A DNA stretch of 33,136 bases from a virus, in IMG/VR virus record IMGVR_UViG_3300031720_000012, positions 1-33,136 of that record, one strand, 5' to 3'. The notes beneath the pieces were generated by a model. That model searched no databases, was not told the DNA's origin, and worked only from the letters and a program-made list of their open reading frames with translations. Below, piece by piece: positions 7,799-15,177 of this stretch (the first letter of the stretch is position 1; every line of letters starts with the position of its first letter). The position numbers and the translations under genes are program-made.

Positions 7799-8710
7799 TC
7801 AGTAGTGGGATCCCCACCGTTTACCGTAGATCTCCCCTGAGGCGGTCAAGGGTACACCCATGAACTTTTGCGTCAGGCACTCACCATAGCAGCGCGCCAC
7901 ATCCTCCGCCTCATCCTCGCGAGCTTCCCCGATGGCCTCATCATGCACCGCCATCAACAGTGTCTCCGCGTACTTGGTGCGGGAGATCCGGAGTAGTCCG
8001 ATGGCCAAGACATCTCGGGCTGTGGACTGGACGATGTAGTTCACACCAGAGTAGGCACGATCCGCATCGACGTAGAGAGTTCGGCCAAAAGGTGTAGTGA
8101 CCGAGCCAACCTTGCCGTAGCACAGGCGCTTGATCTGGCTCTCGATCGACGCACGGTCCTTCTCGTCCTCTACTCCCCACAGTTCCTTCCTCAGTTGTTT
8201 GTAGACATACTTCTGCCGCGAATTGAAAGCTTGATCCAGAACATGCTCTGTAATCTCATTCTTGTAGTCCGTGAGTGCTGGCAGCGACTCGCGGTATAGC
8301 CGGGACGTGCGCTGTGCGTCTTCCAATGGGACACGAGCCTGCTCACTAATCGCCTTTGCTCCACCCCCGTAGACAGAGCAAAAGCCAGCAACCTTGGCCA
8401 GCTTGTATTTCTCAGGATCAGCACTTTTCCAGTCATCGAAGCCTTTCGGCTTGCCGTACATGGCGAGGCACGTGACCTCGTGCTGGCTCTCGCCAGCGAA
8501 CGCAGCGTCGATCATCGATTGCTCACCGGCCAAGGCGCCGATGATTCTCATCTCGACCTGATCCATGTCGGCGCCCACCAACAGGTACCCGTCCGGAGCG
8601 ATGATGCAGTTACGAACCGCCTTGGCGCCGAGCAAGTCATCGGGGTCGAAGAGATCATCTTCGTCCTCGATCAGCTCATCATCTATGACGTCGTATTCGT
8701 CAGTCACCAT
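7799..8710 (-). CDS. DNA polymerase I, polymerase (C-terminal) half
   Basis: A 303-residue product with the palm and fingers of a family A polymerase. Motif A is ADMDQVEMR (47-55, catalytic D48), motif B has K106, F110 and Y114 in AKVAGFCSVYGG, and motif C is VHDEA (255-259, catalytic D257). NYIVQSTARDV is also as expected. It starts with about 28 very acidic residues and then joins at AVRNCIIAPDGYLL, the position just before motif A. The exonuclease half is a separate upstream gene (9080-10282), with two small genes between. Phe at the F762 position predicts discrimination against dideoxynucleotides. Confidence 0.9.
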   Translation of the reverse strand: MVTDEYDVIDDELIEDEDDLFDPDDLLGAKAVRNCIIAPDGYLLVGADMDQVEMRIIGALAGEQSMIDAAFAGESQHEVTCLAMYGKPKGFDDWKSADPEKYKLAKVAGFCSVYGGGAKAISEQARVPLEDAQRTSRLYRESLPALTDYKNEITEHVLDQAFNSRQKYVYKQLRKELWGVEDEKDRASIESQIKRLCYGKVGSVTTPFGRTLYVDADRAYSGVNYIVQSTARDVLAIGLLRISRTKYAETLLMAVHDEAIGEAREDEAEDVARCYGECLTQKFMGVPLTASGEIYGKRWGSHY

Positions 8711-8892
8711 GAGAACTTGTCATCCAGGTAGTGATCGTAGACAACCTCGTGAATCTCGTGAAGTTCCTTCAGAGTTGAATACGAACACCACCACGAGCAG
8801 TTTTTACACGAAACCTGAAGCTCGGAACCATCACAATTATCCGGAACCGCTTGGATCGTAAAGCTCTTGAGCCACGGCAATAGTTCGCTCAT
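8704..8892 (-). CDS. Small CxxC protein inside split pol, copy B
   Basis: A 62-residue protein with Cys19, then SCKNCSWWC as a likely zinc site. It ends VYDHYLDDKFSW. It is a paralog of the adjacent 63-residue gene: both have W-x(2-4)-F near the start, a central CxxC-x-W and the tail YDHYL(D/E)DKF. Overlaps the upstream copy by 4 bases and the polymerase half by 7, so it is translated with both. The function is not known. Pairing with the split polymerase suggests a role in joining or regulating the halves, but this is inference. Confidence 0.65.
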   Translation of the reverse strand: MSELLPWLKSFTIQAVPDNCDGSELQVSCKNCSWWCSYSTLKELHEIHEVVYDHYLDDKFSW

Positions 8893-9080
8893 TGGAACTT
8901 GTCCTCCAAGTAGTGATCGTAGAGCTTTTCAAACACGTCTTCGAAGTTGACCGTGCATTCGTCCCATTTGTACTCCCAGTGGCAGGCAAGGCATTTGACC
9001 ATGAGATCGCAATCATCTCGGGCGATGACATCGAAGTTTTCTGCCCACGAGGGTGCCTCTCCGCGATTCATCCAACTCAT
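8889..9080 (-). CDS. Small CxxC protein inside split pol, copy A
   Basis: A 63-residue protein with Cys24, KCLACHWEYKWDEC as a likely zinc-binding loop and the tail LYDHYLEDKFQ. Paralog of the next small gene (8704-8892), and the DNA of the two 3' ends is also alike, so a tandem duplication is likely. Its ATG overlaps the TGA of the exonuclease half by one base. Not recognised as any HNH or other nuclease. Confidence 0.65.
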   Translation of the reverse strand: MSWMNRGEAPSWAENFDVIARDDCDLMVKCLACHWEYKWDECTVNFEDVFEKLYDHYLEDKFQ

Positions 9081-10282
9081 CAGTCCGCCTTAGTGCTTGG
9101 TAGTTGCTGGAAGGGAGGCTTAGACACCGACATGCGCGACGTGCGGGCCGCGTGAGTGTTGATCGAGGCGTGGATTCTGTCGTCGCTATCCCGGATTCTC
9201 AGCATGGCGTCAGCGTAACTCTTCTTACGTTTGGACATCTGTTTGACGGTTCGAATCTTGCTGGCCAGCTCCCCGGCCGGACCGCCAGCGTTGGTCAGAT
9301 CGCGGAGGACGTCCTTATCGGCGCTCAGTCCGCCCGTCTTCGTTTTCTTGGTAAGATGAGCACCGGCCGCTCGCAGCGCGGCAACAACCTGCTTCGGTGC
9401 ATTAGGATTCGTGAGCCCCATTGCCTGGAGTTCAACCATACCCAGTTCGATCTCCCTGGTATACGAATCCGATAGTTTTTGCGTGTAGTCCGCATCGATC
9501 ATCATTCCCTTGCGAGAGCGACCGTCCATAAAGAGCTGAAGCGCGTGCTCGTACTCTGTGGCGGACATCCACACTCCGTCCACCTCGATCGGCTCAAGGA
9601 CGTGGGGATGAGAGCGCAGGACTTGCCACACGCGGTAGGTCAGGAGAGGGTCTGTTCCGCTGTACGTAAGATACCGATCATCGAACAGGTCGATGTAGCG
9701 CCAACCCTCTTGCAGCTTGATCTTCTTCATCTTGGGCTGACCCTTTTTGGCGCCCGTGGTGTAGAACTGGCCCGTAGGCAGCGAGATCTCTTTGAAGGCA
9801 GCCTTCAGCGCGCGTTCACCATCCGCGGCGGTCTCATCCACGTAATGCACGGCGAGGTCTTCCTTCAGCCGATGCCCCACGCCTCCGTCGAACCGGGATC
9901 GGGAATCCACACGTCGAGACAACAGGCTGGTGTCCACGGTGTTCTCAAGCATGCCCATGCTCTTCTTCAGGTGCGTGTCCACGGCAAGGCAGTCGTGTGG
10001 CGCGTTGTGCATTATCCAGGGGCGTGGCTTCGAGCAGATCCACTCGATGAGACCCATTTCGCGAGCAGGAATGTTAAAAGCTGTTTGTCGGTCGCCGAAC
10101 TGAAACAGCCGTAGCTCCCAGTCCTTCTCGTACGGGTCGAGACCTGTGGCCTCGGTATCCGAAGCGAGAGCACGAGCACCGTAGCGGTCAAGCCAGTTCG
10201 TAACCTCGCTGAGATCCTTCGTGCCCTGGTACGTGAAGATGTCACAGACATCACCATCAATGGTTACTTGGTGTCTTAGCAT
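9080..10282 (-). CDS. DNA polymerase I, 3'-5' exonuclease half
   Basis: A 400-residue product. Exo I is ASDTEATG (D42, E44), Exo II is NAPHD (N93, D97) and Exo III is YSGTD (Y207, D211), so proofreading should be active. Residues about 240-400 form the thumb and the start of the palm: ADYTQKL, KQMSKRKKSYADAML, THAARTSRMSV and PPFQQLP, which is the usual PNLQNIP block. The gene stops six codons later, just before motif A, and the rest is encoded at 7799-8710. Together 703 residues, normal for a phage PolA. No intein residues are visible at the break. Confidence 0.9.
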   Translation of the reverse strand: MLRHQVTIDGDVCDIFTYQGTKDLSEVTNWLDRYGARALASDTEATGLDPYEKDWELRLFQFGDRQTAFNIPAREMGLIEWICSKPRPWIMHNAPHDCLAVDTHLKKSMGMLENTVDTSLLSRRVDSRSRFDGGVGHRLKEDLAVHYVDETAADGERALKAAFKEISLPTGQFYTTGAKKGQPKMKKIKLQEGWRYIDLFDDRYLTYSGTDPLLTYRVWQVLRSHPHVLEPIEVDGVWMSATEYEHALQLFMDGRSRKGMMIDADYTQKLSDSYTREIELGMVELQAMGLTNPNAPKQVVAALRAAGAHLTKKTKTGGLSADKDVLRDLTNAGGPAGELASKIRTVKQMSKRKKSYADAMLRIRDSDDRIHASINTHAARTSRMSVSKPPFQQLPSTKAD

Positions 10283-11279
10283 CGCTCACCATCTTCGGAG
10301 ACAGGAACCCTCCTGCACCATACGCCGCTTCCCACACCGTCCACCAGTTCTCGATTATGTACCCCCACGCTAGATTTCTAGCCGCGCGGCCCATGTCCTT
10401 ACGAAGGAACGGATCACGGGCTAGAGCATGGAGATAGTGACCCCATTGGTAGTCTTTCTTGACAAGGTATCCAGTCTCGTAGTGGGCGACAAACTCTCGA
10501 TATGGCCCGACGTCAGAGGCAATGACAGGGATTCCAAGGGCCGCATACTCAAGAGCTTTGAGTGGAGACTTGGATCGGTTAAATCGATGATCCCTAAGCG
10601 GCGCAAGACCGATGTCAAAGTCGATAGCGGACCAGAGAGCACCAACCGTGTCCGTCCATGGTGTGTGACGGTAGCGACCATCCAGTCCGAACCTCGACCC
10701 GTAGGCCTCTCCAATGTCATGAAATTGGACGTCGCGGTTACGGTGCAAGAATCTCTTGACATGCGGGGATACCTCTTTCCAATCCATGTCGTGTGTGGCC
10801 GAGCCTGCCCATCCGACCGTCAGCGCTGGCGCTGTGGTGCGCTCGAATTCGAGCAGCGACTTAGGGACCGTGTTGGGGACGATGTACACCCGGGGGTTGA
10901 GCTTCGAGACCAGCTCGGCGAGTTGCATCGTGGAGACCGTCACGGCGTCCGCACACTGGATGTTGCGCTTCAGGTTCGCGCGGATGTGTGCCTGCTCGTA
11001 AAAGGCGTAGCCAGGGTTCGAGGGATCGAGGTTGAGCAGGTCGTCATCAAGCTCATACACGCGGTAGATGTCGCTGCGCTTCTGCCAGGTCTTGGATGGT
11101 CCATCCTGGCATATACGTTGGCCCACAACGATATCGGGCTTGTCCCAACCATGATCGTAGGCCCACACCACACCCACACGCGTCTCGTGGCCGTGCTTGG
11201 CAAGCTCATCGAGCGGCATCTTCATCCGGTAGAACCAGCACCCATCACGGACAGACGCGGACCAGCCGAAGATCTTCAC
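10257..11279 (-). CDS. Glycosyltransferase, GT-B fold (GT1/GT4-like)
   Basis: A 340-residue protein with two Rossmann halves. The N-terminal half starts MKIFGWSASVRDGC and contains AVTVST and VYIVPNTV, the usual link region. The C-terminal half has TVGWAGS and then KSPLKALEYAALGIPVIAS (from residue 236), the donor-binding E-x7-E-type loop of GT4 enzymes, followed by GPYREFV. It overlaps the exonuclease half by 26 bases. Acceptor and donor are unknown. It is the second glycosyltransferase of the window, and unlike the first it is embedded between replication genes. Confidence 0.8.
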   Translation of the reverse strand: MKIFGWSASVRDGCWFYRMKMPLDELAKHGHETRVGVVWAYDHGWDKPDIVVGQRICQDGPSKTWQKRSDIYRVYELDDDLLNLDPSNPGYAFYEQAHIRANLKRNIQCADAVTVSTMQLAELVSKLNPRVYIVPNTVPKSLLEFERTTAPALTVGWAGSATHDMDWKEVSPHVKRFLHRNRDVQFHDIGEAYGSRFGLDGRYRHTPWTDTVGALWSAIDFDIGLAPLRDHRFNRSKSPLKALEYAALGIPVIASDVGPYREFVAHYETGYLVKKDYQWGHYLHALARDPFLRKDMGRAARNLAWGYIIENWWTVWEAAYGAGGFLSPKMVSDAKTPSNH

Positions 11280-11596
11280 TCAGGGTTCCCCTTGATCTCC
11301 ATGATGATCCTGTTCGCGATGCCCTGCATTGACATGGTGTTCTGGTAGCGGTTGTAGGCCGTGTCCAGGATGGCCATGGTCAGAGCCGGGGACTGCCCGC
11401 GCTCGTGCCACTCGCTGATGAACGACGACTCTTCGGCGAAGTCGTGTTCGTGCAGTACAAGAGACCACCCCGTGAGAGATCCCATAGGCCGACCGGATCC
11501 CCCTTCTTCACGGAAAACACGAACAGCTTCAGCCAGTTTCCGGAAAGCAGTCTCGGCACGCTCTTCTGTCCATTCATCGTCGTGAAATCCAGCCAT
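11276..11596 (-). CDS. Hypothetical protein, 106 aa
   Basis: Acidic and mostly helical, with FRKLAEAVRVFREEG and ALTMAILDTAYNRYQNT. The ATG at 11596 is preferred over the GTG one codon earlier because AGGGAG lies at the right distance. It overlaps the GT-B gene by 4 bases. It is the first gene after the long non-coding structured stretch. No family recognised. Confidence 0.6.
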   Translation of the reverse strand: MAGFHDDEWTEERAETAFRKLAEAVRVFREEGGSGRPMGSLTGWSLVLHEHDFAEESSFISEWHERGQSPALTMAILDTAYNRYQNTMSMQGIANRIIMEIKGNPE

Positions 11597-11620
11597 CACT
11601 ACTCCCTAACGAATTGGTGT

Positions 11621-11946
11621 GGTGACCTCAGCCCCTAGTCACCGTGTCCGGCCTATTGGTGCCGCTGTCGTAAAGGCCGCTTCCCCAAACAGCTAGCACG
11701 CCCGTGCACAAGTCATTCCATAACCCGGATTCTATCCCGCTAGCTTGGAAGGGTGGTGGGTCGCTTTACCAGCGCTTGCGTAACCCCACTCTTACCTGCT
11801 TACTTGACCCTGCCGTGCGGCGCACTAGCGTGTCGTTTAAGGAGTCCCTCTCAGGCTCCGCATCCCCGCACAAAGATTCGATGGGGCAGCATTTAGGCAT
11901 CGCTTATTTAATGCAGGCCAGCCGTGTGCGCCTTGCACCCCATCGA
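11621..11946 (-). ncRNA. Candidate ornate non-coding RNA
   Basis: A 330-base gap between two coupled minus-strand genes has no convincing ORF. In minus-strand RNA it holds, in order: TCGATGGGG/CCCCATCGA (9 pairs, 11938-11946 with 11878-11886); GTGCGG/CCGCAC (11866-11871 with 11815-11820) enclosing a GGAG/CTCC hairpin; GTGGG/CCCAC (11785-11789 with 11756-11760) enclosing CGCT-GGTAA-AGCG; AGCTAGC/GCTAGCT extended by CTTCC/GGAAG (11739-11751 with 11680-11697); CGGCCT/AGGCCG (11674-11679 with 11649-11654); and GGTGAC/GTCACC (11621-11643). GNRA-like and purine-rich loops sit between. Class is not identified. Confidence 0.6.
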
Positions 11947-11949
11947 CGC

Positions 11950-12585
11950 TCAGAAACCTGCGAGCATCTGAAGCTTGTCGTCTTTGGACAGCTTGTCCCA
12001 GATCGACTGCTTCACGCCGTCCGGCGCCTTGGCCAGGTCTTCCTTGGAGTACTCCGGCGTGACTGCCTCGGCGGTCGTGGTCGAAGCGCGGCGTGTGGTA
12101 TCAGTTTTTGATCCTTTCACGCCTTCCTTGACACCACTGCCACGCTTGCCCGGGGTGATCTCGACGTTGTACAAGAGGGGTGGCTGGAAGTTGCGCGATC
12201 GAGCCTTGCCCTTGCCGATGACCTCGATCTTGAGGTGATCGCCCGGAAGCAGGTCCGCCTCATCCACCTTGGCGCGGCCGTCCTTCTCCATCGCTTCCAG
12301 TTCGCGCTTGAGCGCCGTGAACGCGTTGCCGCCGAAGATGAGGGAGGTTTCGCCGTACTCAGGGGAGTCGATCGTCGCGGAGGGAGCCATCATCGGGCGG
12401 GTCTGAGCTTCGTCCCAGTACTTCGGTTTGGTGGTGTCGAGGTTGCCCTCAGCGTCGAACTCGAACTGCTGGACCATCTTCGATTCTTTGATCGTGCCTT
12501 CAAGCACGTCTCCCACGTCGCGTGGGCGATCGAGGTGATCGACCCAAGACGGGATCTTCTTCTTCATGACTTCACGAACGGACAT
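11950..12585 (-). CDS. SSB-like OB-fold protein
   Basis: A 211-residue protein. Residues 26-60 (GDVLEGTIKESKMVQQFEFD, then YWDEAQTRPM) and 112-146 (LLPGDHLKIEVIGKG, PPLLYNVEITPG) follow the layout of an actinobacterial phage OB-fold family thought to bind single-stranded DNA. After about residue 150 comes a Lys/Thr/Ser-rich linker, then a helical end. The ATG at 12585 has AAAGGAG upstream, so the much longer open frame is ignored. Sits next to a Cas4-like exonuclease, as recombination proteins often do. The function is likely but not certain. Confidence 0.5.
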   Translation of the reverse strand: MSVREVMKKKIPSWVDHLDRPRDVGDVLEGTIKESKMVQQFEFDAEGNLDTTKPKYWDEAQTRPMMAPSATIDSPEYGETSLIFGGNAFTALKRELEAMEKDGRAKVDEADLLPGDHLKIEVIGKGKARSRNFQPPLLYNVEITPGKRGSGVKEGVKGSKTDTTRRASTTTAEAVTPEYSKEDLAKAPDGVKQSIWDKLSKDDKLQMLAGF

Positions 12586-12595
12586 GACTACTCCT

Positions 12596-13441
12596 TTACT
12601 CTGTGTACAACTGGGTTGCTTCGCCACCGTAGACACAGTCACGGCGGACGTAGCAGGACGTACAGAAGGATGATACACGAGGTAAGTACAGACCGGCACT
12701 TTCGGCACGATCCATCGTTTCGTACATGTGTACGATGGCATCCAGGGGGATCTCATCCGTCTGGTACACGCGCGACATCTTACCCTTACGCAGGTCGAAA
12801 TACGATCCCCCGCGCACATCTAGATGGGGGTAGAGCTGCTGGACGGCGTGAGCCGTGGTGATGACCTGTAGACCGCGATCCTGTGGCAGCATCCGGCCGG
12901 ACTTGTAATCGATGATGTCCACCACGCCGTACTTGTCCAGGGTCATGTGGTCGGCGATCAGCACGTCCTTGACCGATCCGAAGTCCAGTTCAAGCCTGAC
13001 CTCCAACGCCAGCTTGCCGGGCTCTAGAAGGACTGTGGAGAACCCACGGTTGGCAGGGTTCATCTCGGCGTAGTACTGAGCCATCAGCGTGCCCTCACGC
13101 AGCCACCAGGCGAAATCTTCCTTGCCCTTGTTAGCCGCGGACCAGTCGGACAGCTCCATGTACTCAGGGGGTGCGCTGTCCTTCTCTTTCTCTATCTCGT
13201 TGAGCATGTGGTTGCGGAACCAGGTCCTAGCCTGGGCCGCTGAAGGCCAGGCGTCCGGCCGCTTGTGCGTCTCGGCGTAGGTGGCCTTGCGCTCGAACGT
13301 CTCTATCGTGGCGTGGATGGCACGCCCGCCGATGAGCGCCCACGAGGGTCGCTGTACAGAGTCGCGCTTGCGAGACAGGTAGTACTTGTAGCCACAATCC
13401 GCGAACTGCGTAACCTGGCTATGAGACCGGCTTGACGACAC
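12596..13441 (-). CDS. Cas4-like / RecB-type exonuclease
   Basis: A 281-residue PD-(D/E)XK nuclease. H43, E147, D164, D178 and K180 (in VVDIIDYKSG) make up the active site. C16 with C260, C263 and C269 (CTSCYVRRDC) match the four ligands of the iron-sulfur cluster in Cas4 and AddB-type nucleases. It most likely degrades DNA ends with a defined polarity and works in phage recombination beside the SSB-like protein. No CRISPR array or other cas gene is near, so adaptation is not implied. GTG start, preceded by GGGAG. Confidence 0.85.
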   Translation of the reverse strand: MSSSRSHSQVTQFADCGYKYYLSRKRDSVQRPSWALIGGRAIHATIETFERKATYAETHKRPDAWPSAAQARTWFRNHMLNEIEKEKDSAPPEYMELSDWSAANKGKEDFAWWLREGTLMAQYYAEMNPANRGFSTVLLEPGKLALEVRLELDFGSVKDVLIADHMTLDKYGVVDIIDYKSGRMLPQDRGLQVITTAHAVQQLYPHLDVRGGSYFDLRKGKMSRVYQTDEIPLDAIVHMYETMDRAESAGLYLPRVSSFCTSCYVRRDCVYGGEATQLYTE

Positions 13442-13745
13442 CCAGGATCTCCCATACCTTCAGGGCAAGAGCCAAGCTGTGCGACGGCCGTAGATCCATG
13501 ACCAGCCGACGCGACTTGTCTATCATCACCCAACGATTCAATGGGACGATCCTAACAGGCGCCATCTCGACGTCCTCTATGACGGCCGCGTTGTGTCCTT
13601 CAAGATGGCCAGCAAACAGAGTCGCGCTGTCACGATCCAGTCGGAGAACCGTGCGCCCGTTCTTGCGGAACCTGACTTGCCACTGGCCATCTTTGGTGAT
13701 GATTTCTTGGACTTCAACCTTCTTCCCCTTCACGTCCTCGATCAC
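13419..13745 (-). CDS. Hypothetical protein, 108 aa, beta-rich
   Basis: A Lys/Arg-rich, beta-strand-rich product (KKVEVQEIITKDGQWQVRFR, TVLRLDRDSATLFAGH). The GTG at 13745 is chosen because it makes a 4-base GTGA overlap with the upstream gene; TTG at 13775 would give 10 more residues. The end overlaps the exonuclease start by 23 bases. No family recognised. Confidence 0.55.
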   Translation of the reverse strand: MIEDVKGKKVEVQEIITKDGQWQVRFRKNGRTVLRLDRDSATLFAGHLEGHNAAVIEDVEMAPVRIVPLNRWVMIDKSRRLVMDLRPSHSLALALKVWEILGVVKPVS

Positions 13746-13939
13746 ATCGGTGTCCAACCTGAAGCGGCGGCCCAAACGGTAGCGAAGAATCCCGTCGCGC
13801 CCACGATCAACAACGCGAGACCTCTGAAAAGCCGAAGCTTCGAATCACGAGATTCGGGACCGGTGAACTGCTTCACACCGAACACCAAAGCCGTCAGCGA
13901 CGTGAGCACCAAGAGCAGTGCCAAGATTACGTTGATCAT
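13742..13939 (-). CDS. Small membrane protein, 65 aa, two helices
   Basis: Residues 1-22 (MINVILALLLVLTSLTALVF) and about 41-60 (ALLIVGATGFFATVWAAA) are hydrophobic helices joined by a charged loop with KLRLFR. Overlaps its neighbours by 4 bases at each end. Could be a small holin-like or helper membrane protein, but it lies far from the endolysin. Function unknown. Confidence 0.65.
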   Translation of the reverse strand: MINVILALLLVLTSLTALVFGVKQFTGPESRDSKLRLFRGLALLIVGATGFFATVWAAASGWTPM

Positions 13940-14121
13940 TCGGTCACCTCGTGACTCGGGTAGATGACTACGGCCGGGTAGGTGGGATCGTAGTTGACGC
14001 TCATCTCTTCGGGTTCATCACCCAGTTCCCACATCCGGTTGCCCTCGGGATCACCAGCGAAGATGACGCGCTCGTCCGGAGCGTGGTCGGTCAGCAAAGC
14101 TAGCAAGTCTGCGATGATCAT
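13936..14121 (-). CDS. Hypothetical protein, 61 aa, acidic
   Basis: Acidic, with MIIADLLALLTDHAPDERV and VIYPSH near the end. The start resembles a phage family in which a short helix is followed by a small sheet, but the function is unknown. Coupled to neighbours by 4-base ATGA overlaps. Confidence 0.6.
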   Translation of the reverse strand: MIIADLLALLTDHAPDERVIFAGDPEGNRMWELGDEPEEMSVNYDPTYPAVVIYPSHEVTE

Positions 14122-14420
14122 CTCTCGCCCTTCCTTCCTGGCATGTAGGCCTGTTTCAGGCTTTCTCGGTCCACTTGGATCGTGCGGATCTTCTCGGCGA
14201 ACGGTACGTCACACGCGCAACCGACGTTCTTAAGACGACCACACGAAGGACACCAGTTGCTGAGCGGTGCACTGAAACCAGGGCACAGATGGTGTCCGAA
14301 ACCGTCGGTCCAGCCGTGCTGTCCATGTTCACCTCTCATCTTGCATTGCGGGTGAGGCACGACGGGAACGCCACTCGTTGCGCTGGCGGAGTCGGGTCTC
14401 TCGTTCTTTTCTTGACTCAT
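14118..14420 (-). CDS. Zinc-binding hypothetical protein, 100 aa
   Basis: Contains HGWTDGFGHHLCPGF and the pair CPSC and CAC (in NWCPSCGRLKNVGCACD), which looks like a zinc site. The ATG at 14420 would overlap the HTH gene by 92 bases; an in-frame ATG at 14339 would shorten it to 73 residues and reduce the overlap to 11 bases. The zinc part is kept in both. Function unknown. Confidence 0.5.
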   Translation of the reverse strand: MSQEKNERPDSASATSGVPVVPHPQCKMRGEHGQHGWTDGFGHHLCPGFSAPLSNWCPSCGRLKNVGCACDVPFAEKIRTIQVDRESLKQAYMPGRKGER

Positions 14421-14655
14421 ATCGGCTCGGTCCTTCCACCTTCTTCTCTATGCTCTTATACCCCCACTCTGCGATCCAGTTGCGCACCGTGTTGTGCGAA
14501 CGCTGGACCCGCTGGGCAATCTCCCTGGCATCCATGCCCTTGTCCATCAGCATGCGCACCACGACCTTGGCGGTCGGCTTATCGATGGGCATGCTGTGTC
14601 CATCCTGGACAACGAACAGGATATCAAGCTCGTTCGGTTGGCTCTCCGTCACCAT
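14329..14655 (-). CDS. HTH DNA-binding protein, 108 aa
   Basis: Residues about 28-68 contain a helix-turn-helix: KGMDAREIAQRVQRSHNTVR followed by NWIAEWGYKSI. The C-terminal third is very basic (ESRKERETRLRQRNEWRSRR). ATG has GGAGGGGG just upstream. Could be a regulator of the minus operon or a terminase-like or transposase-like HTH protein. The operon position cannot decide this. Confidence 0.6.
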   Translation of the reverse strand: MVTESQPNELDILFVVQDGHSMPIDKPTAKVVVRMLMDKGMDAREIAQRVQRSHNTVRNWIAEWGYKSIEKKVEGPSRYESRKERETRLRQRNEWRSRRASPAMQDER

Positions 14656-14812
14656 CCATCACCCCCTCCACGTAATCCCTGATCTGGTCGAGCACCTTGA
14701 GCTGCGCGGCGATCCCTTCGAGGTCGTGTGTGAAGGGCTGCTTGCTCTTGATGAACCAATGCACGGTTCTCGCCGCCGTACGGCGTCCATGGTGGTAGCT
14801 GGCCAGGTCCAT
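14624..14812 (-). CDS. Hypothetical protein, 62 aa
   Basis: A mixed helical protein (GIAAQLKVLDQIRDYVEGVM). ATG overlaps the preceding TGA by one base, and its end overlaps the HTH gene by 32 bases. No family recognised. Confidence 0.55.
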   Translation of the reverse strand: MDLASYHHGRRTAARTVHWFIKSKQPFTHDLEGIAAQLKVLDQIRDYVEGVMDGDGEPTERA

Positions 14813-15177
14813 CAGAGGTTGCCCTCGATCCAGTCCGCTATGTCCTCGAAGCTGGCTCGCTTCTCGTCATTCAGCGCCACCAGGGCGCCGATTTCGTTCT
14901 CGGTCAAGCCGCAGTAGCCATCGGGGACCGTCGAGACAGAAGCACCGTTGATCCCGTTGCCAAACAAATATCTGTAACGACCTCGGATTCCCGGAACCGG
15001 ATCAACACAGCCCTTGGGGTTGTAGGGCACGTACACCGATTCCACGCCGTTGATCTCAGCCAGCACCCCGAGACAGCAGTACTCGTTGGCCTGGTTACGG
15101 AGCAACTGCCTACCCTGCTCGAAGTCACCGGAACGAAGCGCGGCCGTCCACTTGACTTTGGTTTCCGGGTCCATCAT
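14812..15177 (-). CDS. Conserved phage protein, 121 aa
   Basis: The pattern KWTAALRSGDFEQGRQLLRN, then YCCLGVLAEI, ending LTENEIGALVALND and SFEDIADWIEGNL, is a widespread phage family of unknown function. The two adjacent Cys residues are conserved in that family. Overlaps the upstream gene by 4 bases (ATGA). Confidence 0.75.
   Translation of the reverse strand: MMDPETKVKWTAALRSGDFEQGRQLLRNQANEYCCLGVLAEINGVESVYVPYNPKGCVDPVPGIRGRYRYLFGNGINGASVSTVPDGYCGLTENEIGALVALNDEKRASFEDIADWIEGNL

Noticed and set aside
8704-9080. Intein, group I intron or homing endonuclease in the polymerase gap
   Set aside because: No intein splice residues (Cys/Ser start, HN end), no HNH or LAGLIDADG motif, no intron core in the RNA. 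The small genes have their own starts and stops.
10428-11348. 306-residue plus-strand open frame opposite the GT-B gene
   Set aside because: Antisense to a recognised glycosyltransferase; no ribosome site or family pattern.
11704-12111. 135-residue plus-strand ORF over the non-coding stretch
   Set aside because: Antisense to the end of the SSB-like gene, no ribosome site, and its bases form long helices.
12596-13441. CRISPR-Cas adaptation module
   Set aside because: Only a Cas4-like nuclease is present; no repeats with regular spacing and no cas1 or cas2.
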